From assembly GCA_017935625.1 (NCBI GenBank), contig JAGBHC010000039.1, forward strand, positions 1 to 51,805: a DNA stretch of 51,805 nucleotides. Direction: 5' to 3'. The position numbers and the translations under genes were made by a program. This document shows positions 1-7,398 of the stretch, piece by piece. The stretch is from Rikenellaceae bacterium (lineage in GTDB: Bacteria; Bacteroidota; Bacteroidia; Bacteroidales; Rikenellaceae). The notes beneath the pieces are model-generated. The model did no database searches, was not told the DNA's origin, and worked only from the letters and a program-made list of their open reading frames with translations. Numbering within the stretch: position 1 is the stretch's first letter; every line of letters begins with the position of its first letter.

Positions 1-2
1 AG

Positions 3-635
3 AATTGGTACCCGGGCGATAAGGAGGGTAAAGGTGGTGTCTATAACTTTGTGACCAAGCGCGGACTTTGCCGTGAGAACGGCCGTCTGTCGTGGACGCA
101 GGTCGAGACCGGCTCGGCCATCACGTGGAAATACCCGAGCTGCATCCTGGCCGGGGACAACTCTTCGGCGGAGTTCTATTCGGTGGCGCTGACCAACAAC
201 TTCCAGCAGGCCGACACCGGCACCAAGATGATACACCTGGGGCGCAACACCCGCAGCCGGATTGTCTCCAAGGGCATTTCGGCCGGCCGCAGCCAGAACA
301 GCTACCGCGGTCTGGTGCGCGTGGCCCGCAAGGCCGAGGGGGCCCGCAACTATTCGCAGTGCGATTCGCTGCTCATCGGCGACAAGTGCGGCGCCCACAC
401 CTTCCCCTACGTGGAGGTGCACAACAAGGGAGCCGTGGTGGAGCACGAGGCGACCACCTCGAAAATCAGCGAGGAGCAGCTGCTCTACTGCAACCAGCGG
501 GGACTCTCGACGGAGGACGCCGTGGGGCTCATCGTGAACGGCTATGCCAAGGAGGTGCTCAACAAGCTGCCGATGGAGTTCGCTGTGGAGGCGCAGAAGC
601 TGCTGTCGCTGAGTCTCGAGGGGACGGTGGGTTAG
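3..635 (+). CDS. sufB: Fe-S cluster assembly scaffold SufB, C-terminal part (cut by window edge)
   Basis: This is the C-terminal 210 residues of SufB, open from the first bases of the window, so the real start lies upstream. SufB forms the SufBC2D scaffold that assembles iron-sulfur clusters in the cytoplasm. Visible family signatures are the beta-helix core ([21 protein letters not shown]), the stretch around [21 protein letters not shown] and the C-terminal helix region [22 protein letters not shown]. The conserved [10 protein letters not shown]-type segment appears as [17 protein letters not shown]. sufC follows after 34 bases and sufD and sufS come next, the usual Suf operon order. The family assignment is very secure; only the N-terminus is missing. 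Confidence 0.95.
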   Translation, partial: NWYPGDKEGKGGVYNFVTKRGLCRENGRLSWTQVETGSAITWKYPSCILAGDNSSAEFYSVALTNNFQQADTGTKMIHLGRNTRSRIVSKGISAGRSQNSYRGLVRVARKAEGARNYSQCDSLLIGDKCGAHTFPYVEVHNKGAVVEHEATTSKISEEQLLYCNQRGLSTEDAVGLIVNGYAKEVLNKLPMEFAVEAQKLLSLSLEGTVG

Positions 636-669
636 TTTTTTGTCGGAACGCAAAAAAGGAGAAAAAGAT

Positions 670-1419
670 ATGTTGAGAGTAAAAGATTTACATGCGTCGG
701 TGGATGGCAAGGAGATTCTCCGCGGCATCGACTTCGAGGTGAAGCCCGGCGAGGTGCATGCCATCATGGGGCCCAACGGTTCGGGCAAGAGTACGTTCGC
801 GTCGGTGCTGACCGGCAACGCCAAATACGAGGTGACGCAGGGCAGCGTCGAGTTCGACGGCCGCAACCTGCTGGAGATGAGCATCGAGGAGCGGGCCCGC
901 GCGGGCCTGTTCCTCGGGTTCCAGTATCCGGTGGAGATTCCCGGCGTAAGCATGGCCAACTTCATGAAGATTGCGGTGGCCGAGCGGCGCAAGTATCTGG
1001 GGCTGGAGCCGCTGTCGGCGGCCGAGTTCCTGCGGCTGATGCGCGAGCGTGCCTCGGTGGTGGAGCTCGACGGCAAGCTGATGAACCGGGCCGTGAACGA
1101 AGGCTTCAGCGGCGGCGAGAAGAAGAAGAACGAGATTTTCCAGATGGCGATGCTCGACCCCCGTCTGGCGGTGCTCGACGAGACCGACAGCGGCCTGGAC
1201 ATCGATGCCCTGCGCATCGTGGCCACGGGTGTCACCAAACTCCGCCGGGAGGACAACGCGACGGTGGTCATCACCCACTACCAGCGTCTGCTGGACTACA
1301 TCGTCCCCGATTTCGTGCATGTGCTCTACAAGGGACGCATCATCCACACCGGCGACAAGAGCCTGGCGCTCAAACTGGAGGAGCAGGGCTACGACTGGCT
1401 TATTAACGATTACCGATAA
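670..1419 (+). CDS. sufC: Fe-S cluster assembly ATPase SufC
   Basis: A 249-residue ABC-type ATPase that drives the SufBCD scaffold. It shows a Walker A motif GPNGSGKST (about residues 34-42), the signature FSGGEKKKNEI, whose KK-rich form is typical of SufC, and a Walker B LAVLDETDSGLD with the D-loop. Unlike transporter ABC proteins it has no membrane partner; its partners SufB and SufD flank it. The frame is open from a TTG at 640, but the ATG at 670 is preceded by an AAAGGAG at 654-660 and gives the normal SufC N-terminus (MLRVKDLHA), so I start there. Length and motifs are complete. Confidence 0.97.
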   Translation: MLRVKDLHASVDGKEILRGIDFEVKPGEVHAIMGPNGSGKSTFASVLTGNAKYEVTQGSVEFDGRNLLEMSIEERARAGLFLGFQYPVEIPGVSMANFMKIAVAERRKYLGLEPLSAAEFLRLMRERASVVELDGKLMNRAVNEGFSGGEKKKNEIFQMAMLDPRLAVLDETDSGLDIDALRIVATGVTKLRREDNATVVITHYQRLLDYIVPDFVHVLYKGRIIHTGDKSLALKLEEQGYDWLINDYR

Positions 1420-1431
1420 AGGTTCCCGATT

Positions 1432-2721
1432 ATGGACAAACAAGTGGAGCAGCAGCGTCTGCTGGAGGTCTATCTCTCCAACATCGAGATGATAGGAGAG
1501 GGGTTTTCCGGAGCGTTCAATGCCCGTCGCCGCGAGTGCATCGAGGATTTCCGGCTGACGGGGTTGCCGCGTCGGGGCGATGAGAATTATCTGTACAGCC
1601 AGGTTCGGGAGCTCTTTCCGGAGCAGGCGGAGTTCTATTTCACCCCTCCGGTGTGGCTGGAGGAAACCGTTGCGCAGAGCGGCTCGGACGAGCGAATCGT
1701 GCTCTGCAACGGATTCAGCGACGGAACGTTGCACCGGACGCCCCAGGGGGTGGTCTACGGTTCGTTGCGTGCGGCGCTGAACGGCGGGGCGCAGGACGGT
1801 GTGGGGTGCTACGGCTCGGCGGCGGACGACAAGGGATGTGCGCTGGCGGCACTCAACAGCGCCTTCATGCAGGACGGGGCGTTCGTCTACGTGCCGCGCG
1901 GGGTGAAGGCCGGGCGGCGGATTGTGATTGACTGCCGGTTCCGGACCCGCGAGCAGGCGCAGGTCTGCTTCGGCCGCTGCCTGGTGGTGGCCGGCGAGGA
2001 TGCCGAGGCGGACATCGTGCTGGAGTATCGCGTGGGGGCCGGTGTGACGGCCGATTGCGTGGTGGAGTACAGGGCGGAGCGCGGAGCCCGCATCCGGTCG
2101 ATTCAGAGCGACGAGGTGGAGCGCGGCGGCGCCTTGCTGTCGATGAACTATATTTCGCAGTGCGAACGCAGCGGGGTGGAGAGTGTCTTCGCCGACCTGG
2201 GCGACGGATTCTCGCGGGTCGATTTCACCACCGACCTGGCGGGGCGTGAGGCCGAGAGCCGGCTGTGGGGTCTCTACCTCGCGGGCGGGGACGACCACAC
2301 CGACCTCAATGTGCGGGTGAACCATGCGGTGCCCGACTGCCGCAGCTACGAGCTGGTGAAGGGCGTGGTTTCGGGCGAGGCGACCGGTGCCTTTTCGGGG
2401 CTGGTCTACGTGGCTCCCGACGCCCAGCGCACGGAGGCGATGCAGCAGTGCCGCAACCTGCAGTTGAGCGACGGCGCGCGGGTCTACGCCAGACCGCATC
2501 TGGAGATTTACGCCGACGACGTGAAGTGCAGCCACGGCGCCACCGTGGGCCAGCTCGACGGCGAGCAGGTCTACTACATGCGCCAGCGGGGCATCGGCGA
2601 GCAGGAGGCCCGGCGTTTGCAGATGCGGGGCTTCGTGAACGACATCCTCGCCCATTGCACGTGCGAACGGACGTGCGACCGCCTGCGGGAACTGGCGGAT
2701 GAAAAAATCGAACGACTTTAA
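1432..2721 (+). CDS. sufD: Fe-S cluster assembly protein SufD
   Basis: A 429-residue SufD, paralogous to SufB and the other half of the SufBC2D scaffold. The C-terminal beta-helix and helical region carry family features: ATGAFSGLVYVAPDAQRTEA, then a metal or cysteine-interacting segment DDVKCSHGATVGQLD and the terminal MRQRGIGEQEARRLQMRGF. The N-terminal third is divergent, as is usual for SufD in Bacteroidota. The gene begins 12 bases after sufC and its stop sits just before the sufS start, so translation is probably coupled. I see no truncation or frameshift. Confidence 0.94.
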   Translation: MDKQVEQQRLLEVYLSNIEMIGEGFSGAFNARRRECIEDFRLTGLPRRGDENYLYSQVRELFPEQAEFYFTPPVWLEETVAQSGSDERIVLCNGFSDGTLHRTPQGVVYGSLRAALNGGAQDGVGCYGSAADDKGCALAALNSAFMQDGAFVYVPRGVKAGRRIVIDCRFRTREQAQVCFGRCLVVAGEDAEADIVLEYRVGAGVTADCVVEYRAERGARIRSIQSDEVERGGALLSMNYISQCERSGVESVFADLGDGFSRVDFTTDLAGREAESRLWGLYLAGGDDHTDLNVRVNHAVPDCRSYELVKGVVSGEATGAFSGLVYVAPDAQRTEAMQQCRNLQLSDGARVYARPHLEIYADDVKCSHGATVGQLDGEQVYYMRQRGIGEQEARRLQMRGFVNDILAHCTCERTCDRLRELADEKIERL

Positions 2722-2734
2722 AACGAACGAAGAT

Positions 2735-3949
2735 ATGGATATAGCCGACATTCGCAGCCGCTTCCCCATTCTGGAGCGCAAGGTCTACGGCAAGCCCCTG
2801 GTCTATCTCGACAGCGGGGCGACGGCCCAGAAGCCGTTGCCGGTCATCGAAATCGTGGACCGGCTGCACCGGGAGCTCAACGGCAATATCCACCGCGGCG
2901 CGCACTTCCTGGCCGAGGAGTGCACCTCGATGTACGAGGAGAGCCGCAGCAGGATAAAGCGCTTCATCGGAGGCGACGAACGGGGTGAGGTGGTCTTCAC
3001 TTCGGGAGCCACGGCGGCCGTCAATCTGGTGGCCTACAGCTGGGGCGAAGCGATGATAGGCGCCGGCGACAACGTGGTGGTCAGCGAGATGGAGCACCAC
3101 TCCAACCTCATTCCCTGGCAGCTGATATGCGAGCGCAAGGGGGCCCGGCTGCGGATGCTGCCCTTCGACGAGCAGGGATGTCTGCGCACCGAGCTGCTGG
3201 AGTCGCTCATCGACGGGCGGACCCGCATGGTGGCGGTGACGCAGGCCTCCAACACGCTGGGAACCCGTCCCGACCTGCGCACCGTCATCGACACGGCCCA
3301 TGCCCGCGGGGTGAAGGTGCTGGTGGACGGATGCCAGGGCGTGGTGCACGGCGGAGTGGACGTCGCGGCGCTCGACTGCGATTTCTACGCCTTCTCGGGT
3401 CACAAGCTCTACGGCCCCACGGGCATCGGCGTGCTCTACGGCAAACGGGAGCTGCTGGATGCCATGCCCCCCTTCCTGGGCGGCGGCGACATGGTGGACC
3501 GGGTGAGCTTCGAGGGGACCACCTATGCGCCCGTCCCGCTGAAGTTCGAGGCGGGCACGGCCAACTACATCGGCGCCATCGGACTGGGCGAGGCGGTGAA
3601 GTTCCTTTCGGAGTTCCGCCCCGAGGATATCGAGGCGCACGAACACGCCCTGCTGGAGCGGGCGCAGCGGGCTCTGTCGGAAATCGACGGGCTGCGGATT
3701 TACGGCACCTGCCCCGACAAGTGCGGCATCGTGTCGTTCAATGTCGAGGGGGTGCACCATTACGATATGGGGATGATTCTCGACAAGCTGGGCATCGCGG
3801 TGCGCACGGGCATGCACTGTGCCGAACCGGTGATGCGTCATTACGGCGTCAGCGGCATGTGCCGCGCATCGCTGGCCATGTACAACACGGCCGAGGAGGT
3901 CGATGCGCTGGCGGCGGGCGTGCGGCGTGCGGTGGGCATGCTGCGCTGA
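2735..3949 (+). CDS. sufS: Cysteine desulfurase SufS
   Basis: A 404-residue PLP-dependent class V aminotransferase-fold cysteine desulfurase that supplies sulfur to SufB. The PLP-binding lysine is residue 224 in SGHKLYGPTG, and the persulfide-forming cysteine is residue 362 in RTGMHCAEPVM, the group II (SufS) context. EMEHHSNLIPWQ and the NIHRGAHFLAEE segment are also family-typical. An in-frame ATG at 2699 would overlap sufD by 23 bases and add 12 residues with no family similarity, so I prefer the ATG at 2735 (MDIADIRSRFPIL). No sufE or sufU partner is visible in the window; it may lie upstream of sufB. Confidence 0.95.
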   Translation: MDIADIRSRFPILERKVYGKPLVYLDSGATAQKPLPVIEIVDRLHRELNGNIHRGAHFLAEECTSMYEESRSRIKRFIGGDERGEVVFTSGATAAVNLVAYSWGEAMIGAGDNVVVSEMEHHSNLIPWQLICERKGARLRMLPFDEQGCLRTELLESLIDGRTRMVAVTQASNTLGTRPDLRTVIDTAHARGVKVLVDGCQGVVHGGVDVAALDCDFYAFSGHKLYGPTGIGVLYGKRELLDAMPPFLGGGDMVDRVSFEGTTYAPVPLKFEAGTANYIGAIGLGEAVKFLSEFRPEDIEAHEHALLERAQRALSEIDGLRIYGTCPDKCGIVSFNVEGVHHYDMGMILDKLGIAVRTGMHCAEPVMRHYGVSGMCRASLAMYNTAEEVDALAAGVRRAVGMLR

Positions 3950-3997
3950 AAGGGGCGCGGAGAGAAGTGACAACGGAGAAAAAAGCGAAGGAAAAAT

Positions 3998-4684
3998 ATG
4001 GCATTCATAGTTCTCGAAGGGCTCGACGGAGCCGGAAAATCGACGCAGGTCAGGCTGTTGCAGCAGATGCTCCGGGAGCGGGGCGCGGAGTACGAGTATC
4101 TCCACTTCCCGCGTTTCGACGCACCCGTATACGGTGAACTCATCGCCCGCTTTCTGCGGGGCGAGCTGGGGGCCGTGCAGCAGGTGAATCCCTATCTGGT
4201 GGCGTTGCTCTATGCCGGAGACCGGGCCGATGCGGCCGCGTCGATACGCGGTTGGCTCGCCGAGGGCAAGTGGGTGATTGCCGACCGCTACGTCTACTCC
4301 AACATCGGCTACCAGTGCGCCAAGGTGCCGGACCCGGCGGCCAAGCGGGCGCTGGCGGAGTGGATTCTCGATTTGGAGTACGGAAAGTGGAACATCCCGC
4401 GCCCCGATGCGTCGCTGTTTCTGGACGTGCCCTTTTCGTTCACCGAGCGCAAGCTCGCCGAGCAGCGCGAGGGCGACGACCGGAGCTATCTGAACGGAGC
4501 CCGCGACATCCACGAGGCGTCGCTCGAGTTGCAGCGGCAGGTGCGCGAGGTCTATCTCGACGCCGCGGCCGCGTGCGACGACTTCTTTACGGTGGACTGT
4601 TCGGAACAGGGGGCGATGGCGGCTCCGGAGGTGATTTTCGCGCGGATTTGCGAAACGATTAAACCGTTGATTGATAAAATATAA
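3998..4684 (+). CDS. tmk: Thymidylate (dTMP) kinase
   Basis: A 228-residue P-loop kinase that phosphorylates dTMP to dTDP for DNA synthesis. The P-loop is GLDGAGKST (residues 8-16). The DR(Y/H) motif appears as VIADRYVYSNIGYQ, and the lid region is FTERKLAEQREGDDRSY. The gene lies 48 bases after sufS on the same strand, so it may be read from the suf transcript, though its function is unrelated. The inserted segment LDLEYGKWNIPRPDAS between the DRY motif and the LFLDV strand resembles thymidylate kinases of other Bacteroidota. The call is secure. Confidence 0.92.
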   Translation: MAFIVLEGLDGAGKSTQVRLLQQMLRERGAEYEYLHFPRFDAPVYGELIARFLRGELGAVQQVNPYLVALLYAGDRADAAASIRGWLAEGKWVIADRYVYSNIGYQCAKVPDPAAKRALAEWILDLEYGKWNIPRPDASLFLDVPFSFTERKLAEQREGDDRSYLNGARDIHEASLELQRQVREVYLDAAAACDDFFTVDCSEQGAMAAPEVIFARICETIKPLIDKI

Positions 4685-4731
4685 ACCCGTACAGGGGAGT
4701 GCGGCGCCGCGACCTGCGCGCTTTTCGGGCG

Positions 4732-4777
4732 GCTCTCCGCCGCAGGGCGTGCGGGGACGGAGCGTGCGGCGGAGAGC
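4732..4777. repeat. Inverted repeat downstream of tmk
   Basis: Arms 4732-4744 and 4765-4777 are perfectly complementary over 13 bases, with a 20-base loop. There is no T tract on either side, so it may be an RNA stem at the 3' end of the suf-tmk transcript rather than a classical intrinsic terminator. The rest of the 162-base gap before the next gene holds nothing I recognise. Confidence 0.5.
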
Positions 4778-4846
4778 TCCCTGCGCGGCCGGAGAGATGC
4801 GGCCGCCTGCGGATGGGGGGAAGCGTGCTTCCGGAACATCCGGTAA

Positions 4847-6034
4847 ATGAACGAAACGATGGAACAGAGACAGGAGAGCTCCCGCAGGGGAGGCAAATTG
4901 CGGAACCGGGGCGAAGCGAGCCGGCTCGACCGGCTGCTCGCCACCAACAGCCGCACGTTCGGCGTGGCGGTCAATGTGTGCCGCATCGTGCTGGCGGCCA
5001 CTTTCATATTTTCGGGGTTCGTCAAGAGCGTGGACCCGTGGGGTACGGCCATCAAGGTGAGCGAATATCTCAACGGATTCGGATTCGAGGGGCTCGACCA
5101 CTACCGTTTCTGGTTCGCCATCTGGCTCTGCGCCGCGGAGCTGATGATGGGACTCATGCTCCTGTTCCGGGTGCGGCTGCGCCTGGTCTCCATCTTCGCC
5201 CTGCTGTCGATGACGCTCTTCACGTTCATCACGTTCGTCATCGCCGTGTGGGCTCCGGTCGAGGATTGCGGCTGTTTCGGCGATGCGGTGAAACTGAGCA
5301 ACTGGGAGACGTTTTTCAAGAACCTCTTCTTGTGGCCGATGAGCTGGCTGGTGTGGTACTCCATGCGGGGCCGGCGCATCTTCGTCTTCTCGCTGCGCGA
5401 GGTGGTGCTGGCCCTCACTTTCGCGTCGCTGGCCGGCGGACTGGGCGTCTACTGTTTTTGCCATCTGCCGCTCATCGACTTCCTGCCCTTCAAGGTGGGA
5501 ACCGACCTCTATGCCGCCGTGCAGGGGGCCGAGGAGCCGGAGAGCGTGTTGATATTCAGAGATAAGCAGAGCGGACAGCTGGTGGAGTTCGGAGCCGGGG
5601 AGACCGGCTGCTGGGAGAATCCCGCACTGGAATACGTCGATTCGAGACTGGAGGAGGGAGAGGCCGTGGAGCCGTCGGTGGGTGAATTCGCCCTGCTGGA
5701 CGGCGGGCGGAACAACGTCACCGCGAAGGTGCTGGCGGGCGACGGACGCATCTACATGCTGTGCGTGCAGCGTCCCGACCGGCTCGGAGCCCGGTGCGAG
5801 GCGGCGTTGGAGCGGCTCGTGCGGCGGGCGGCCGAAGAGGGGGCCCGGGTGGTGTGTCTTACTCCGGGCGACGAGACGGGGCGCGGCGAGATGCGCTTCG
5901 GCCGGGCGGCTCCGGTGCCGGTCTATCAGGTCGATTCCCAGACGCTGATTACCCTGCTGCGGGCCCGGGCCGGAGTGGTGACTCTCGACGACGGGGTGAT
6001 TACCGACAAGCGGAACTGCCGCGACATCGACTGA
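4847..6034 (+). CDS. DoxX/MauE-type membrane protein with C-terminal thioredoxin-like domain
   Basis: A 395-residue inner-membrane protein. Residues about 40-215 hold four or more membrane helices of the DoxX/MauE type. They include the FSGFVKSVDPWGTAIKVSEYL motif after the first helix and a paired-cysteine EDCGCFGD motif at the periplasmic edge, as in redox-associated MauE proteins. The last 180 residues are soluble and end in VYQVDSQTLITLLRARAG followed by VVTLDDGVITDK, which resembles the closing strands of a thioredoxin fold. No CxxC active site is visible there; the segment has single cysteines. Bacteroidota carry a conserved family of this architecture with no settled function. A role in periplasmic redox chemistry is inference. 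Confidence 0.75.
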   Translation: MNETMEQRQESSRRGGKLRNRGEASRLDRLLATNSRTFGVAVNVCRIVLAATFIFSGFVKSVDPWGTAIKVSEYLNGFGFEGLDHYRFWFAIWLCAAELMMGLMLLFRVRLRLVSIFALLSMTLFTFITFVIAVWAPVEDCGCFGDAVKLSNWETFFKNLFLWPMSWLVWYSMRGRRIFVFSLREVVLALTFASLAGGLGVYCFCHLPLIDFLPFKVGTDLYAAVQGAEEPESVLIFRDKQSGQLVEFGAGETGCWENPALEYVDSRLEEGEAVEPSVGEFALLDGGRNNVTAKVLAGDGRIYMLCVQRPDRLGARCEAALERLVRRAAEEGARVVCLTPGDETGRGEMRFGRAAPVPVYQVDSQTLITLLRARAGVVTLDDGVITDKRNCRDID

Positions 6035-6084
6035 CGGACCCGAAGGGGCGGCAGCCGGGCGGCGATTCGCAGCGTGCGTTTTAT

Positions 6085-6114
6085 CGGGGCGGACTTTTCG
6101 AGAAGTCCGCCCCG
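6085..6114. terminator. Stem-loop terminator after the DoxX gene
   Basis: A 12-bp perfect stem (6085-6096 with 6103-6114) closes a TTCGAG loop 50 bases past the stop codon. The plus-strand tail is only weakly T-rich (GTTCGTTTC), so termination strength is uncertain. Confidence 0.6.
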
Positions 6115-6146
6115 GTTCGTTTCCGGCGGCGGGGTGCCGATGGAAG

Positions 6147-6232
6147 GAGCTGTCGGCGGGGCATGCCGGCGTCCGGCGGGAAAAGCTGTCGGTGAACTGT
6201 CGGCGGGGGCCGGTGAGAAAAGTTGTCGGCGG
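6147..6232. repeat. Short dispersed motif (R)AGYTGTCGGYG, four copies
   Basis: The 317-base gap 6035-6351 has no gene. Besides the terminator it holds four imperfect copies of a 12-base motif around ARYTGTCGGYGG at 6147-6158, 6183-6194, 6195-6206 and 6221-6232. Two related copies lie near 18518 and 18537, in another gene-free gap. Function unknown; it could be drift of GC-rich spacer. Confidence 0.4.
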
Positions 6233-6351
6233 ACTGGGCCGGCGTCCGGGGCGTGGGTGCGCCGTTAGGGCCGGGTTGTCTTGCGGTTGGGGCGCGGGGC
6301 GGGGCAGGCACGATTTTGGCTCTGGGGGCAGGAGCTAAAAGTCTATTTCGT

Positions 6352-7383
6352 ATGCGAATCCTATCAATCATTGCGGTGCCGTTGCTGGCGGTTTCGTGCG
6401 GCGGCGACCCGGAACCCCGGTCGGAGATACGTCCCGTGAAGGTCTACCGGGTGGAGGAACTTGGCTATGTGGACCGCGACTTCGCGGGCATGGCCACGGC
6501 CGACGACGCCACCAATCTGGCCTTCAAGGTGGGCGGTCAGCTCATCAGCGTCGATGTCTCCGAGGGGCAGAGCGTCGGGCGGGGGCAGCTGCTGGCCCGC
6601 ATCAACCCGCGGGATATCGAACTGCGTGTGGCGGCCGACCGTTCGGCCTATCTCACCGCCAAGGCGCGGGTCGAGCGCGTGGAGCGCCTGCTGGAGAAGC
6701 AGGCCGTCTCGCGGCAGGAGTACGAGGTGGCCCGTTCGGAGTACGTGTCGGCCAAGTCGGTCTACGACAATTCGGCGGGCGAACTCAACGACACCCGTCT
6801 GACGGCCCCTTTCGACGGAATCATCGAGAAGAGTTATGTGGACAACTACCAGCGCATCCAGTCGGGCGAGCCGATATTCCGGCTGGTGAATCCCTCGACC
6901 CGCAGCGTGAAGTTCACCATGCCCGAGAGCGGAATCCCCCTCCTGGAGCGGGGCAACGCGCACTTCGGGGTGGTGTTCGAGAATTACCGCGGCACGGAGT
7001 TCTCGGCGCGTCTCAAACAGTACGTGCAGACCTCGTCGGACGGCAGCGGCGTGCCGGTTTCGCTCACGCTCGACGACCCCCGGCTGGCGGACGGGCGGTA
7101 TGCGATAACGCCCGGCATGTCGTGCGTGGTGAGCATGCGCATCGACGAGCGCCGCGACGGACTCACCGCGGTGCCCATCACGGCGATATATGCGCCGGAG
7201 AGCGGCGGCGTTTACGTGTGGGTCGTGCAGGAGGAGACGGTGCACCTGCGCAGCGTGGTGCCCGGCGAGCCGTTCGGAGAGGATATGGTGACGGTGACCG
7301 GCGGTCTGAAGGGCGGCGAAGAGGTGGTCTCGGCCGGGGTCTACCGGCTTCACGAGGGCGAACGGGTGCGGATACTCGAATAG
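6352..7383 (+). CDS. RND efflux adaptor (membrane fusion) lipoprotein
   Basis: A 343-residue periplasmic adaptor that links the inner-membrane pump to the outer-membrane channel. A lipoprotein signal ends in LAVSC (lipid on Cys16). The order is a lipoyl half (NLAFKVGGQLISVDVSEGQSV then GQLLARINP), a coiled-coil hairpin rich in Glu/Arg (about residues 90-145), the second lipoyl half (TAPFDGIIEKSYVDNYQRI) and a beta-barrel domain. The frame is open from 6223, but only the ATG at 6352 gives a signal peptide and has a GGAG upstream, so I start there. The pump gene begins 15 bases after the stop. Substrate is not predictable. Confidence 0.9.
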   Translation: MRILSIIAVPLLAVSCGGDPEPRSEIRPVKVYRVEELGYVDRDFAGMATADDATNLAFKVGGQLISVDVSEGQSVGRGQLLARINPRDIELRVAADRSAYLTAKARVERVERLLEKQAVSRQEYEVARSEYVSAKSVYDNSAGELNDTRLTAPFDGIIEKSYVDNYQRIQSGEPIFRLVNPSTRSVKFTMPESGIPLLERGNAHFGVVFENYRGTEFSARLKQYVQTSSDGSGVPVSLTLDDPRLADGRYAITPGMSCVVSMRIDERRDGLTAVPITAIYAPESGGVYVWVVQEETVHLRSVVPGEPFGEDMVTVTGGLKGGEEVVSAGVYRLHEGERVRILE

Positions 7384-7398
7384 AAGGGAGGTGCGACC

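Noticed and set aside
2306-5464. 1052-codon minus-strand frame across sufD, sufS, tmk and the DoxX gene
   Set aside because: It crosses four independent plus-strand genes with recognisable motifs. Composition is Arg/Pro/His-rich.
6223-6351. Upstream extension of the RND adaptor
   Set aside because: It adds 43 Gly/Ala-rich codons before the lipoprotein signal, which must be at the N-terminus.
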